Positions 1 through 8,343 are shown, numbered from the stretch's first letter. The stretch: 11,549 nt of DNA from Bacillota bacterium (GCA_022706625.1 JAKJCD010000045.1:1-11549), one strand, 5' to 3'. A program made the numbers and translations. The notes: a model not told the origin generated them from the sequence alone.

Positions 1-16
1 TTATTATGATCTGCAT
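1..16 (-). CDS. Start of a further gene, probably hisD (partial, cut by window edge)
   Basis: An ATG at 16-14 opens a frame that runs off the window after M-Q-I-I-I. It lies 36 bp downstream of the hisZG stop codon. An AGAGG ribosome binding site sits six bases before the ATG, and no terminator-like hairpin is visible in the gap. In Firmicutes his operons hisZ and hisG are usually followed by hisD (histidinol dehydrogenase), so hisD is the expected neighbour. The identity is inferred from position only; five residues carry no family signal. Confidence 0.45.
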
Positions 17-52
17 CTTATTCCTCTGATTCCTTTAATCGCTGCACCGTTT

Positions 53-1711
53 CTATTGATTACAGATGTTATTTTCGACTTTTTCGGTCATATTATTGAT
101 AAAAGTATCGATATCCTCCTTCTTCAGTTTCATGCTTGTTTCGTTCACTATCAGCCGGGCTGAGATCCTCCGTATTTCATTCACGATGGCAAGACCGTTT
201 TCCGAAAGAGTTTTTCCGGTTTCCACAAGGTCGACGATCCCATCGGCCAAGGACAAGAGCGGCGCCAGCTCAACAGAACCTTCTATTTTGATGATCTGTA
301 CATCCATCCCCTTTTCTTCGAAATAGTCTCTTGTTATCTGCGGATATTTTGTGGCTACTTTCTTTATGGAATAACCGGAATAAAAATCTCTGCCCTTTAA
401 TGCGGCAAGAACAAACCGGCATTGTCCGAAACCTAAATCCAGCACTTCATAGAAGCTGCCTCCTTGTTCCATAATAGTATCCATGCCCACTATGCCCATA
501 TCACAAACCCCGTGCTCTACATATGTAATGACATCCGCTGCTTTACCGAAGACGATATCGATGTTTTGACCGGGAACCGTGAGAAACAGTCTTCTCCCTT
601 TATCATATAGATGACTGCAGTCAAAACCCATTCTTTCAAACAGCTCAATGGAATTTTTTTCAAGTCTCCCTTTAGTAAGGGCTATCCTGAGTTTGCTATC
701 TTCCTCCTGCTGCTTTACGTTTTCGCAGTTATCAAGAACGGCGGCAGCTATCTGGTCTATGTTTATGGCAAAACCTATTGCGGGATAATCACATCCGAAA
801 TCCTTTAAAAGATTGTCGTATCTTCCTCCGGACAAAACCGGCTCTTTAGCCTTTTTTACATAGCCTTTAAATACCAGAGAGCTGTAATAATCCGCCTGGT
901 TGACAAGACCGAAATCAATTATAACGCTATCTTCAAGGCCGGAATCGGCAAGGAAATCATATACGGCTTTCAGATATTCCAGCATCTTTATCAAATCATC
1001 ATCATAACCATCGAATAAATCGGCGGCTTTTTTAAAGACCTCTTCGCCTCCGAAAAGCTTCGGAAGCTCCTTAAGGATCGCTGCGGTCTGATCATTTTCA
1101 TATTTATCAAGCTTTGACGATAAAGCAGCATAGTTTTTTGTTGAAATAAACTGATGGATACTTGCTTTGTCATCCGTATCGGCCTTCAGTTTCTCAATTA
1201 ACAGCTTAAAAATACCCACATGACCAAGTTCAATCCGCACATCGTCGGAACTGCAGGAAGCAAGGGATCCTATACTCAAGGCAAGCAATTCGACATCTGA
1301 TTCGAAAGAAGCATCCCCGATAGATTCTACACCCATCTGAAGCAATTCATTGCTTCGGCCTCTTAACCCAGGGTTATTGCGAAACACCTTCTGCTCGTAA
1401 TAAAGCTTCAAAGGCATAGGATACTCTTTCAGCCTGGAGCATACCAGGCGGGCGATGGGGATCGTGGAATCCGGCCTTGCCACTAATACCCTGCCTTTAT
1501 TATCTATTGATTTATACATTGTTTCCTGCGGATAGTACATTTTTGCAGCGGCAAAAACATCGTAAAACTCAAAGCCCGGAGTCACCACCTGATGGAAACC
1601 GCTGTTTTCAAATACCTTATGCAGATTATCGGTTATTTCCTTCTGTATCCTGCATTCTTCAAATAGCAGGTCTTTTGTTCCTTCCGGAGTAATTCTGCCA
1701 AATCGTTTCAT
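53..1711 (-). CDS. hisZG: HisZ-HisG fusion: ATP phosphoribosyltransferase regulatory and catalytic subunits in one chain
   Basis: This gene encodes the first enzyme of histidine biosynthesis, which joins ATP and PRPP to give phosphoribosyl-ATP in the cytoplasm. Numbered from the ATG at 1711, the protein has 552 residues. Residues 1 to about 329 are HisZ, the histidyl-tRNA-synthetase paralogue: it opens MKRFGRITPEGTKDLL, has an aaRS-like motif 2 region around 104-127 (YYEQKVFR, GRSNELLQMG), and LSGGRYDNLL at 293-302. A polar linker follows (about 330-340). Residues 341-552 are a complete short-form HisG, starting LRIALTKGRL, with the PRPP-binding signature DLVETGKTL at 494-502. Short-form HisG lacks the C-terminal regulatory domain and needs HisZ, so the fusion fits known biochemistry. 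The ATG at 1711 has AAAGG seven bases upstream; an in-frame GTG at 1726 lacks a ribosome binding site and would lengthen the HisZ N-terminus. The frame runs through the junction without a stop. A promoter with an operator-like palindrome lies immediately upstream. Confidence 0.95.
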   Translation of the reverse strand: MKRFGRITPEGTKDLLFEECRIQKEITDNLHKVFENSGFHQVVTPGFEFYDVFAAAKMYYPQETMYKSIDNKGRVLVARPDSTIPIARLVCSRLKEYPMPLKLYYEQKVFRNNPGLRGRSNELLQMGVESIGDASFESDVELLALSIGSLASCSSDDVRIELGHVGIFKLLIEKLKADTDDKASIHQFISTKNYAALSSKLDKYENDQTAAILKELPKLFGGEEVFKKAADLFDGYDDDLIKMLEYLKAVYDFLADSGLEDSVIIDFGLVNQADYYSSLVFKGYVKKAKEPVLSGGRYDNLLKDFGCDYPAIGFAINIDQIAAAVLDNCENVKQQEEDSKLRIALTKGRLEKNSIELFERMGFDCSHLYDKGRRLFLTVPGQNIDIVFGKAADVITYVEHGVCDMGIVGMDTIMEQGGSFYEVLDLGFGQCRFVLAALKGRDFYSGYSIKKVATKYPQITRDYFEEKGMDVQIIKIEGSVELAPLLSLADGIVDLVETGKTLSENGLAIVNEIRRISARLIVNETSMKLKKEDIDTFINNMTEKVENNICNQ

Positions 1712-1742
1712 AGTAACGCCTTTCACAATTTATCACTGCTCC

Positions 1743-1771
1743 ATACTACTACACTAAAGTGAAGGTGTCAA
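1743..1771 (-). promoter_or_regulatory. Sigma-A-type promoter for hisZG
   Basis: Read on the minus strand, a perfect -35 hexamer TTGACA (1771-1766) is followed by a 17-bp spacer and a TAGTAT -10 hexamer (1748-1743, four of six matches to TATAAT). Transcription should begin near 1736, giving a leader of only about 25 nt before the hisZG ATG. That leaves no room for a T-box or peptide attenuator, so control is more likely by DNA binding. The -35 starts only 7 bp after the stop codon of the GH13 gene. Confidence 0.75.
1749..1764. promoter_or_regulatory. Palindromic operator candidate inside the hisZG promoter spacer
   Basis: CTACACTAAAGTGAAG is a dyad with CACT/AGTG inner arms around an AA centre, one mismatched pair, then matching CT/AG outer ends. 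It occupies 16 of the 17 spacer bases between the -35 and -10, so a bound protein would block RNA polymerase. Firmicutes are thought to carry TrpR-like (YerC-type) regulators of his genes; linking this site to one is inference, since no regulator gene is in the window. Confidence 0.5.
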
Positions 1772-1778
1772 TAAAAAA

Positions 1779-3299
1779 TTAGAAAGGTTCTTTGCGAAGA
1801 ATAACAGCAACGCCTGAGCAGCCTTTTAAACGAAATGTATCAAGATCTTCTAAATACACATCACCGCTTATGAAAAAATCTTCAATGCGCTCCCCCGGCT
1901 CGGTTTTTATCGGAAAAAGTTCAATTCCCTTCCTGCAAACTGCAACATACAGCCTGCAGCTTTTACCGTTTCTTGAGAATGTAAATAGATTTTCCGAACA
2001 AGCTTCGGGCCGGTATTTAAGATCCGCAAGCTTTTCGCAGTTTTGCAGTTTTTTTCTGAAAGCAATGAGCTTCCTGTAATGCCTATAGATCTCCGGGTCA
2101 GTTTCCTCAGGTATAAAGCACATCCGGTTAAAAGGATCTCTCCCCCCTCTCATCCCTATTTCATCTCCATAATAAATGCAAGGGATACCCGGTATAAGAG
2201 CCCATATGATTATAGCCGCAAAAAGCTTTTGTTTTGCAATATCGATATCGTCTCTTCCGGCTTCATCATTCTCTGCTTCTTCGAATTGCGTCAATATCCT
2301 TGCTGTGTCATGAGTTCCAAGTATATTCATAAGCCCGTAAAAAACTGTTTCCGGATAGTTTTTCCAAAGTCCTTCAATAGTTTGTGATAATGTTTCCCCA
2401 CTTAAATATCCGTTCAGGAAACCTATTATCGCCTTTTGAAGAGGATAGTTCATAACGCTGTCCAGTTGATTCCCTCCAAGATAGCGTCTCTTTTTGCCGT
2501 AGCTTACCTTTGAAGCTGCATCCTCCCAAACCTCGCCTATTATGACTGCATCCTCATCATACTCTTTTACAATTTCTCTAAAACGATCCAGGAATTCATC
2601 TGGCAATTCATCAACTACATCCAGCCGGAAACCCGACGCTCCGCAGGCGAGCCAGTGCCGGACAACGGAATTTTTATTGTTAAGAATAAAATCCATATAT
2701 CCAGGATCTGTTTCATTGACATGAGGTAAAGTATCGATGCCCCACCAGCATTCGTAATCGTCGGGAAAATCAGAAAACCGGAACCAACTGAAATATGATG
2801 ATTCTTTGCTCTGATATGCACCGATTTCAGGATACCTTCCATATTTGTTAAAGTAAATGCTGTCGCTGCCGGTATGGTTGAATACCCCGTCCAGAATTAC
2901 ACGGATCCCGGCTTCCCGCGCCATGGTACAAAGCCGTCGAAAATCCTCCTCCGTACCAAGCATAGGATCTATCTTCTTAAAGTCGGCCGTATCGTAACGA
3001 TGGTTGGAATAAGCTTCAAAAATAGGGTTCAAATAGAGTACGGTTACGCCGAGATCACTTAAATATTCTAATTTCTCTATGATGCCCTTCAGATTGCCCC
3101 CGAAGAAATCATTGTTACGGATTTTGCCCTCCTCGTCAGGTAAATAATGCGGGATGCCTCCCCAATCCTCCCGCATTATATATGTTTTGTTCTGCTTTGG
3201 CGCTTGAAAATCTTTGCTTCTTGCGAACCGGTCCGGAAAGATCTGATACATGAGTCCTTCCGTCATCCAAAAAGGGCATTGAAATGTTTTCTTATTCAT
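1779..3299 (-). CDS. GH13 alpha-glucan hydrolase (alpha-amylase / neopullulanase-like), intracellular
   Basis: This is a 506-residue alpha-amylase-superfamily enzyme with all four catalytic regions: DGVFNH at 137-142 (region I), GFRLDVVDE at 223-231 with nucleophile D227 (II), GEVWED at 255-260 with acid/base E256 (III) and GTHD at 328-331 with D331 (IV). The N-terminal MYQIFPDRF, the TLPHVN stretch at 190-195 and the YYGDEIGMRGGRDP region resemble neopullulanase/cyclomaltodextrinase-like members, which cut alpha-1,4 and sometimes alpha-1,6 bonds. The extra N-terminal domain typical of dimeric cyclomaltodextrinases is missing. There is no signal peptide, so it should act on cytoplasmic glycogen or maltodextrins. 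The ATG at 3299 overlaps the glgP stop as ATGA and has AGGTG five bases upstream. A TTG at 3329 would add ten residues but overlaps glgP by 34 bp. It is the last glycogen gene; since no GlgX is present it may supply debranching, which is inference. Exact specificity cannot be read from motifs. Confidence 0.88.
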   Translation of the reverse strand: MNKKTFQCPFWMTEGLMYQIFPDRFARSKDFQAPKQNKTYIMREDWGGIPHYLPDEEGKIRNNDFFGGNLKGIIEKLEYLSDLGVTVLYLNPIFEAYSNHRYDTADFKKIDPMLGTEEDFRRLCTMAREAGIRVILDGVFNHTGSDSIYFNKYGRYPEIGAYQSKESSYFSWFRFSDFPDDYECWWGIDTLPHVNETDPGYMDFILNNKNSVVRHWLACGASGFRLDVVDELPDEFLDRFREIVKEYDEDAVIIGEVWEDAASKVSYGKKRRYLGGNQLDSVMNYPLQKAIIGFLNGYLSGETLSQTIEGLWKNYPETVFYGLMNILGTHDTARILTQFEEAENDEAGRDDIDIAKQKLFAAIIIWALIPGIPCIYYGDEIGMRGGRDPFNRMCFIPEETDPEIYRHYRKLIAFRKKLQNCEKLADLKYRPEACSENLFTFSRNGKSCRLYVAVCRKGIELFPIKTEPGERIEDFFISGDVYLEDLDTFRLKGCSGVAVILRKEPF

Positions 3300-5752
3300 A
3301 GGCACACCTGAAGAGGCTTTATCATCCAAATCCGCTCCGCATATTCCTTCACTGCCCTGTCGGCAGAAAAAATCCCTGCGGAGGCGATGTTTTGAAGCGA
3401 CATCCTGTTCCAGCTGATCCTGTCCGAATAAGCTGCGGAGATATCCTGCTGTGTTTTTTTATAAGACTCAAAATCTGCAAGGATAAAATACGGATCCGCA
3501 TCGCCGTTAAATCCTGTCGTAAGGTAATTGAGCAGTTCGCTGAAGTTCTCGCTATTGATTTTTCCAGATATGAACCCTATTACTCTATTGATATCGGCGT
3601 TGTTTTGATAAAGGCTCCAAGGGCTGTAAGTCCCGGAGTTTCGAAGCGCTTCAGCTTCTTCCGCATTCATTCCGAAAAGGAATATGTTCTCATTGCCTAC
3701 CGCCTGGCTGATTTCAACATTTGCTCCGTCCAGTGTTCCTATGGTAACGGCCCCGTTTATCATCATCTTCATGTTACCTGTACCGGAAGCTTCTTTTCCC
3801 GCCAGGGATATTTGTTCTGATACCTCTGCCGCCGGCATGATGATTTCCGATTGACTTACGGAATAGTTTTCCAAAAAAACTATCTTGAGTCTGTCCTTCA
3901 CCAAAGGATCTTTATTGACTGCCTCCGAAAGATGGAAAGCCAGGCGAATCACCTGTTTTGCAAAATAATAGCCTGCTGCGGCCTTTCCGGCAAAAATAAA
4001 AGTCCGGGGCTGAAACTCCTTTTGAGGATATTCGATTATTCCGTTATACAGGTGGATTATATGCAGAAGGTTTAGCAACTGTCGTTTATACTCGTGTATC
4101 CTTTTTACCTGAACATCAAAAATCGAATGAGGGTCAACATTGATACCATTATGCTCTTTGATGAATTTCGTCAGGTTTTGTTTATGATAAAGCTTGATAT
4201 TATCAAGCCTTTCAAGAACGGCGGGATTATCTTTATAATCCTTCAATTTCTCCAATTCTTCAGCATTTTTATGAAATGCCGGTCCTATCAGTTCATCAAT
4301 AAACTCAGACAATTGGGGGTTCGCCTGGCAAAGCCATCTCCGGTAAGCTATTCCGTTGGTAACATTGGTGAATTTCTCCGGATCCATTTGTGCGAATCCG
4401 CCAAAAAGCTTTTTTCGTATAATATCGCTGTGCAAACGCGATACCCCGTTAACTTTATGGGCGGCCGTAACACAAAGATTTGCCATATGAATTTTTTCTT
4501 CGTAAATAATGGACATGCTGTTTCGAAGTTTATCATCGTATGGATATTGGGATTGAAGTCTCTGAAGGAGTCTGCGGTTTATTTCCCAAACAATAGTATG
4601 CAGCCTCGGCAAAAATCTTGCAAAGAGGTCCTCGGGCCATACTTCAAGAGCTTCAGGCATTATTGTATGATTCGTATAGCTGATAGCGGAAGACACTATT
4701 TCCCAGGCTTCATCCCAGGCATAGTTGTGTTCATCGATAAAAATGCGCATCAACTCCGGGATGGCTAAGGTCGGATGTGTGTCATTAATATGTATTGCTA
4801 CCTTGTCGGCAAAGTTGTTCAGATTCGGGAATGTGCTTAAATGCTTATCTACGATAGTTTGCATGGAGGCTGAGATAAAGAAATATTGCTGCATGATACG
4901 CAGAGTTTTTCCTTCCCTATGGGCATCCTCCGGATACAGGATCTTGGAAATTATTTCTGCCATATGCTTTTGCTCCATGGATTTGAGGTATTCCCCTCTT
5001 GCAAAGAGTTCCATATCTATACTGACGGGGGAAGTGGATTCCCAAAGTCGCAGTGTATTTATCACGTTACTGCCGTAACCTGTGATCAGCATGTCCCGGG
5101 GAATAGCCAGAACAGTTGTATAGTCTGTATGGATCAGCTTCATTTCCCCTTTTTCGTTCCAGATTTCCTTTAACTTTCCTCCGAAACGAACCTCTTTGAT
5201 CTCTTCTTCTTTAGAACGGAGCCAAACATCGCCCAGGTCGAGCCAATCGTCGGCCAGCTCCTTTTGCCATCCTTCTTCGATTTTTTGTTTGAATATACCA
5301 TACTCATAGCAGATAGACATACCATGGCCTGCCATGCCGCAGGTTGCCACAGCATCAAGATAGCATGAAGCGAGGCGTCCCAGGCCGCCGTTACCCAGCC
5401 CCGCATCCGGGTCCATATCGTAAAGAGCATTCAGATTTGTCCCGAATTCCGCTACTGCGTCACACATGGCATTTTCCAAGCCGAGATTGAACAGGTTGTT
5501 TTTAAGAGAGGGACCGGGAAGAAATTCCATCGATAAAAAATAAAGTTCTTTATTCCGATGGGCGCTACCTTCATCATAAGTTTTCATTTGAAGCTCTGAC
5601 ATGATATCTCTGACGACCAGGCAGACAGCTTTGTAAAGCTCTGTTATATTTGCGGAGTCAGGATCCGTTCCCAGGTGTCTGAGCAGTTTTTTACGAATAT
5701 GATCACTTAATTCTTCAGTGGTGCATACATCGCCTGCGCAAAGTGGTTTCAT
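3296..5752 (-). CDS. glgP: Glycogen phosphorylase (GT35, PLP-dependent)
   Basis: GlgP removes glucose from glycogen chain ends with phosphate, giving glucose-1-phosphate. The 818-residue length is normal for the family. Visible family blocks are GNGGLGRLA at 120-128, GYGSNVINTLRLW (225-237), the INDTHP loop at 322-327, VTNGIAYRRWL (464-474), RIHEYKRQLLN (551-561) and the cofactor block EASGTGNMK at 654-662, in which K662 should form the Schiff base with pyridoxal phosphate. The segment FLPGPSLKNN near 77-86 has a proline where many phosphorylases have arginine (usual LxGR); the effect is unknown. The ATG start at 5752 has GGGAGG six bases upstream and lies 20 bp after the glgA stop. Its own stop overlaps the next start as ATGA. 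It shares an operon with the synthesis genes, so synthesis and breakdown are probably balanced by metabolite control or post-translationally, not by separate transcription. Confidence 0.97.
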   Translation of the reverse strand: MKPLCAGDVCTTEELSDHIRKKLLRHLGTDPDSANITELYKAVCLVVRDIMSELQMKTYDEGSAHRNKELYFLSMEFLPGPSLKNNLFNLGLENAMCDAVAEFGTNLNALYDMDPDAGLGNGGLGRLASCYLDAVATCGMAGHGMSICYEYGIFKQKIEEGWQKELADDWLDLGDVWLRSKEEEIKEVRFGGKLKEIWNEKGEMKLIHTDYTTVLAIPRDMLITGYGSNVINTLRLWESTSPVSIDMELFARGEYLKSMEQKHMAEIISKILYPEDAHREGKTLRIMQQYFFISASMQTIVDKHLSTFPNLNNFADKVAIHINDTHPTLAIPELMRIFIDEHNYAWDEAWEIVSSAISYTNHTIMPEALEVWPEDLFARFLPRLHTIVWEINRRLLQRLQSQYPYDDKLRNSMSIIYEEKIHMANLCVTAAHKVNGVSRLHSDIIRKKLFGGFAQMDPEKFTNVTNGIAYRRWLCQANPQLSEFIDELIGPAFHKNAEELEKLKDYKDNPAVLERLDNIKLYHKQNLTKFIKEHNGINVDPHSIFDVQVKRIHEYKRQLLNLLHIIHLYNGIIEYPQKEFQPRTFIFAGKAAAGYYFAKQVIRLAFHLSEAVNKDPLVKDRLKIVFLENYSVSQSEIIMPAAEVSEQISLAGKEASGTGNMKMMINGAVTIGTLDGANVEISQAVGNENIFLFGMNAEEAEALRNSGTYSPWSLYQNNADINRVIGFISGKINSENFSELLNYLTTGFNGDADPYFILADFESYKKTQQDISAAYSDRISWNRMSLQNIASAGIFSADRAVKEYAERIWMIKPLQVCL

Positions 5753-5772
5753 AAAAGCCCTCCCGAGTAAGT

Positions 5773-7200
5773 TTATTTTTCAAGCATTGATTCATACAGA
5801 CTTGCATATTTTACCGCAGACCGTTTCCATGAGCAATCTGTGTTGAAGGCATTCTTCATAACACTTTTCCAATGATCTCCTTCCCAATATAGCTGAAGTC
5901 CTCTTTGGACCGCATCCAGCATATCATGAGCATTGATTGAATCAAAGCTTAGTCCGTTGCCTTCTCTCGTCTCCGGATTGTATGGCCGGATGGAGTCCTT
6001 TAATCCACCGGTAGCCCTGACGATAGGTATCGTCCCATAACGAAGAGCTATCAACTGTGCAAGACCGCAAGGCTCACTTATTGACGGCATAAGGAAAAAA
6101 TCCGCTCCGGCATAGATCCGGCTTGCCATTTCTCCGGAAAAAGCAGTAATTACAGCCACTCGTCCTTTATATCTATCAGCTTTTTCGCGGAAGAAGTTTT
6201 CAAAATGTTCTTCTCCCGTGCCGAGCAGAATAAAATGCACCCGGCTATCCAGAATCTGATCAAAAACACTTGTAACCAGCGATATGCCTTTATGCTCTGC
6301 CAACCGCCCTACCATACCTATCAGCGGGAGATCCTCCTTCGTATCGAGGCCTGCGTCTGCTTTCAATGCTTCTTTGTTCAGTCTTTTTTTCGCCGGGGTG
6401 TTTTTAGAATAATTAACATGAAGAGATTTATCTCTGTAAGGATTATACAGTTTATAATCAATGCCGTTTATTATTCCGGAAAGCTTGTATTCATTTTCTT
6501 TAATAATGTAATGCAGCCCATGGGCATAAAAAGGATAAGTTATTTCCTCTGCATACGAAGGACTCACCGTCGTTAATCTATCGCAGGAGACTAAAGCACC
6601 CTTCATATAGTTAACATCTCCGTCCATAAGCAGTAAACCGGCCTCTTCCCGGTTTAATCCCAGCACATCTTCCAGTATTTCATTTCCAAAGACGCCCTGA
6701 TACTCAATGTTGTGAATGGTAAAGACTGTTCGCAGCTTTTGATATCCAGATTGATGTTGATAGTGGATCTTGAGAAAAACAGGGACCAAAGCGCTTTGCC
6801 ACTCGCTGCAATGAAGTATATCAGGGACATGATCCAAATGCTTTAACGCCTCCAAAACAGCTTTCCCGAAATAAGCAAAGCGTTCACCGTCATCATAGTA
6901 TCCGTAATATCTCTCTCTGTTAAAATACTGCTCGTTGTCGATAAAATAAAAATTTATTCCGTTATATTCCATGCTGAATAAACCGCAATAACAATTTCTC
7001 CAACTCAAGGATACATCAAAGTGATTGTGAAACATCAGCAGATGGCCATAGCTTTCTCTTATGCTCCTGTAAAGAGGCATTATAACCTCGGCATCAACAC
7101 CCAGTTTGGTCAGCTCTCCCGGCAATGAACCGATGACATCGCCCAAGCCTCCTGTTTTAGCGAAAGGCACGGCTTCCGTACTTATGAATAATATTCTCAC
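5773..7200 (-). CDS. glgA: Glycogen synthase (GT5, ADP-glucose dependent)
   Basis: GlgA transfers glucose from ADP-glucose to the non-reducing ends of growing alpha-1,4-glucan in the cytoplasm. The protein has 475 residues, the usual length for bacterial GlgA, with two GT-B domains. The ADP-glucose-binding KTGGLGD motif is at residues 15-21. TIHNIEYQG (161-169) and NGIDYKLYNP (245-254) mark the N-domain and hinge. The C-domain has GRLAEHKG (298-305), with the conserved Arg and Lys, and the SEPCGL motif with E376, followed by TGGL at 397-400. It starts with GTG at 7200, preceded by AAGGGAG at six bases, and lies 18 bp after the glgD stop. The sequence begins MRILFISTEAVPF, typical for the family, so the GTG start is well supported. 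Confidence 0.97.
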   Translation of the reverse strand: MRILFISTEAVPFAKTGGLGDVIGSLPGELTKLGVDAEVIMPLYRSIRESYGHLLMFHNHFDVSLSWRNCYCGLFSMEYNGINFYFIDNEQYFNRERYYGYYDDGERFAYFGKAVLEALKHLDHVPDILHCSEWQSALVPVFLKIHYQHQSGYQKLRTVFTIHNIEYQGVFGNEILEDVLGLNREEAGLLLMDGDVNYMKGALVSCDRLTTVSPSYAEEITYPFYAHGLHYIIKENEYKLSGIINGIDYKLYNPYRDKSLHVNYSKNTPAKKRLNKEALKADAGLDTKEDLPLIGMVGRLAEHKGISLVTSVFDQILDSRVHFILLGTGEEHFENFFREKADRYKGRVAVITAFSGEMASRIYAGADFFLMPSISEPCGLAQLIALRYGTIPIVRATGGLKDSIRPYNPETREGNGLSFDSINAHDMLDAVQRGLQLYWEGDHWKSVMKNAFNTDCSWKRSAVKYASLYESMLEK

Positions 7201-7218
7201 TATGATCTCCCTTATGTG

Positions 7219-8343
7219 CTATATAATGCTTGCCTTTTCCACTACCACCGGGTAGGTTTCGTGCCCGGAAAGCTGTCTGTTTTCCCTTACGATTACATCC
7301 TTATCCAGAATCACATTATCCAGGCTGACTCCCTGCATTATCTCCGTATTCTGCATAATGACCGAGTTCTTTACTATGGAATCTTTTCCTATGAATACAT
7401 TTCTTGAAATCACAGAATTTATAACCGTACCTTCTATCCGGCATCCGTCGGATATTATCGAGTTCTTTACACAGCAGCCTTTGCAATATCGGGCAGGCAC
7501 GCTATCCTTGCTCTTTGTGTATATAGGTCGATGAAATGCTCTATTTCTGAAGTTGGCATTCAGAAAGTTCATATTTGCCTTCATGTATCCGGCCACACTG
7601 CTTACCTCAAGAAGGTGCCCCTTGTATTCATACCCCTGAATATCCAATCGATTTGAGAGTCTCTTGATGATGTCCTCGAGGAAATCATATTTTCCGAAAG
7701 CCATAGCATCTGCCACCAAACTCATGAGCAAGGACTTCTTTATTACAAATACTCCGATGCTCCAGCAAACATCCTGAGCGCTCATATCGTCCTTGTTGAT
7801 ATTAAGGTCATAAAGCCTGTTATTCTCGTTGAAATGCATTACAGCTACTCCCATGGGGACGGTGGGATGTCCGTTTAATTGTTTTGTATACACGGCAGTG
7901 ATGTCGGCATTGCTGTTCAAATGAGTCTTTGCAAGATGATTGAAATCTATGCTGTACAATATGCTTGCCTCTGCCATTATCACTAAATCACCCATTGACC
8001 TGCGGAAGGAATGCATATTATTCGATAGGGCCTCGACGCTACCGCGATATAATCCGTCTCTCCCGCTCTCTGATTTTGCATAAGGTGTCAGCACCCTTAA
8101 CCCTCCCCTTTTCCGTATCAGATCCCATTCCATTCCCGCACCGAGATGGTCCATCAGTGAATGATAGTTATCCCTAGCTATAACTGCAATATCATAAATA
8201 CCATCATTGACGAAGTTGGATATTAAGAAATCTATGATTCGGTATTTTCCGGCCATAGGGAGGGAAGCAATGGTGCGCAATCTGGTCAGCTCTCGCAGAT
8301 TTTCTCTTTCCGAATAGGAAAACACGATACCTAATATGCTCAT
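7219..8343 (-). CDS. glgD: GlgD, non-catalytic-type subunit of ADP-glucose pyrophosphorylase
   Basis: GlgD is a GlgC paralogue that in Firmicutes pairs with GlgC and raises its activity. The 374-residue protein keeps the nucleotidyltransferase fold (AGKYRIIDF at 31-39) and a C-terminal left-handed beta-helix of hexapeptide-like repeats from about residue 285. The catalytic features are lost: the glycine-rich GGQGSRL loop of GlgC is replaced by SYSERENLRELTR, and the position of the SGDH catalytic aspartate reads AEAS (124-127). This supports a regulatory or scaffolding role. The ATG overlaps the glgC stop as ATGA and has GGAGG seven bases upstream, so the two subunits are translationally coupled, as expected for a hetero-oligomer. 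Confidence 0.95.
   Translation of the reverse strand: MSILGIVFSYSERENLRELTRLRTIASLPMAGKYRIIDFLISNFVNDGIYDIAVIARDNYHSLMDHLGAGMEWDLIRKRGGLRVLTPYAKSESGRDGLYRGSVEALSNNMHSFRRSMGDLVIMAEASILYSIDFNHLAKTHLNSNADITAVYTKQLNGHPTVPMGVAVMHFNENNRLYDLNINKDDMSAQDVCWSIGVFVIKKSLLMSLVADAMAFGKYDFLEDIIKRLSNRLDIQGYEYKGHLLEVSSVAGYMKANMNFLNANFRNRAFHRPIYTKSKDSVPARYCKGCCVKNSIISDGCRIEGTVINSVISRNVFIGKDSIVKNSVIMQNTEIMQGVSLDNVILDKDVIVRENRQLSGHETYPVVVEKASII

Noticed and set aside
1712..1726. GTG start of hisZG at 1726, adding five residues
   Set aside because: It has no ribosome binding site, while the ATG at 1711 has AAAGG at seven bases and gives the family-like N-terminus MKRFGRITPEG.
1773..1801. Intrinsic terminator after the GH13 gene (TTCTT/AAGAA stem plus T6)
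   Set aside because: The stem is five weak base pairs and is separated from the T run by about nine bases; it does not meet the usual form.
3300..3329. TTG start of the GH13 gene at 3329, adding ten residues
   Set aside because: It overlaps glgP by 34 bp; the ATG at 3299 has a spaced AGGTG site and forms a typical ATGA stop/start overlap.
4094..4768. Plus-strand open frame of 224 codons inside glgP
   Set aside because: It is the antisense shadow of a well-conserved glgP coding region, with no family-like motifs and no ribosome binding site pattern that stands out.
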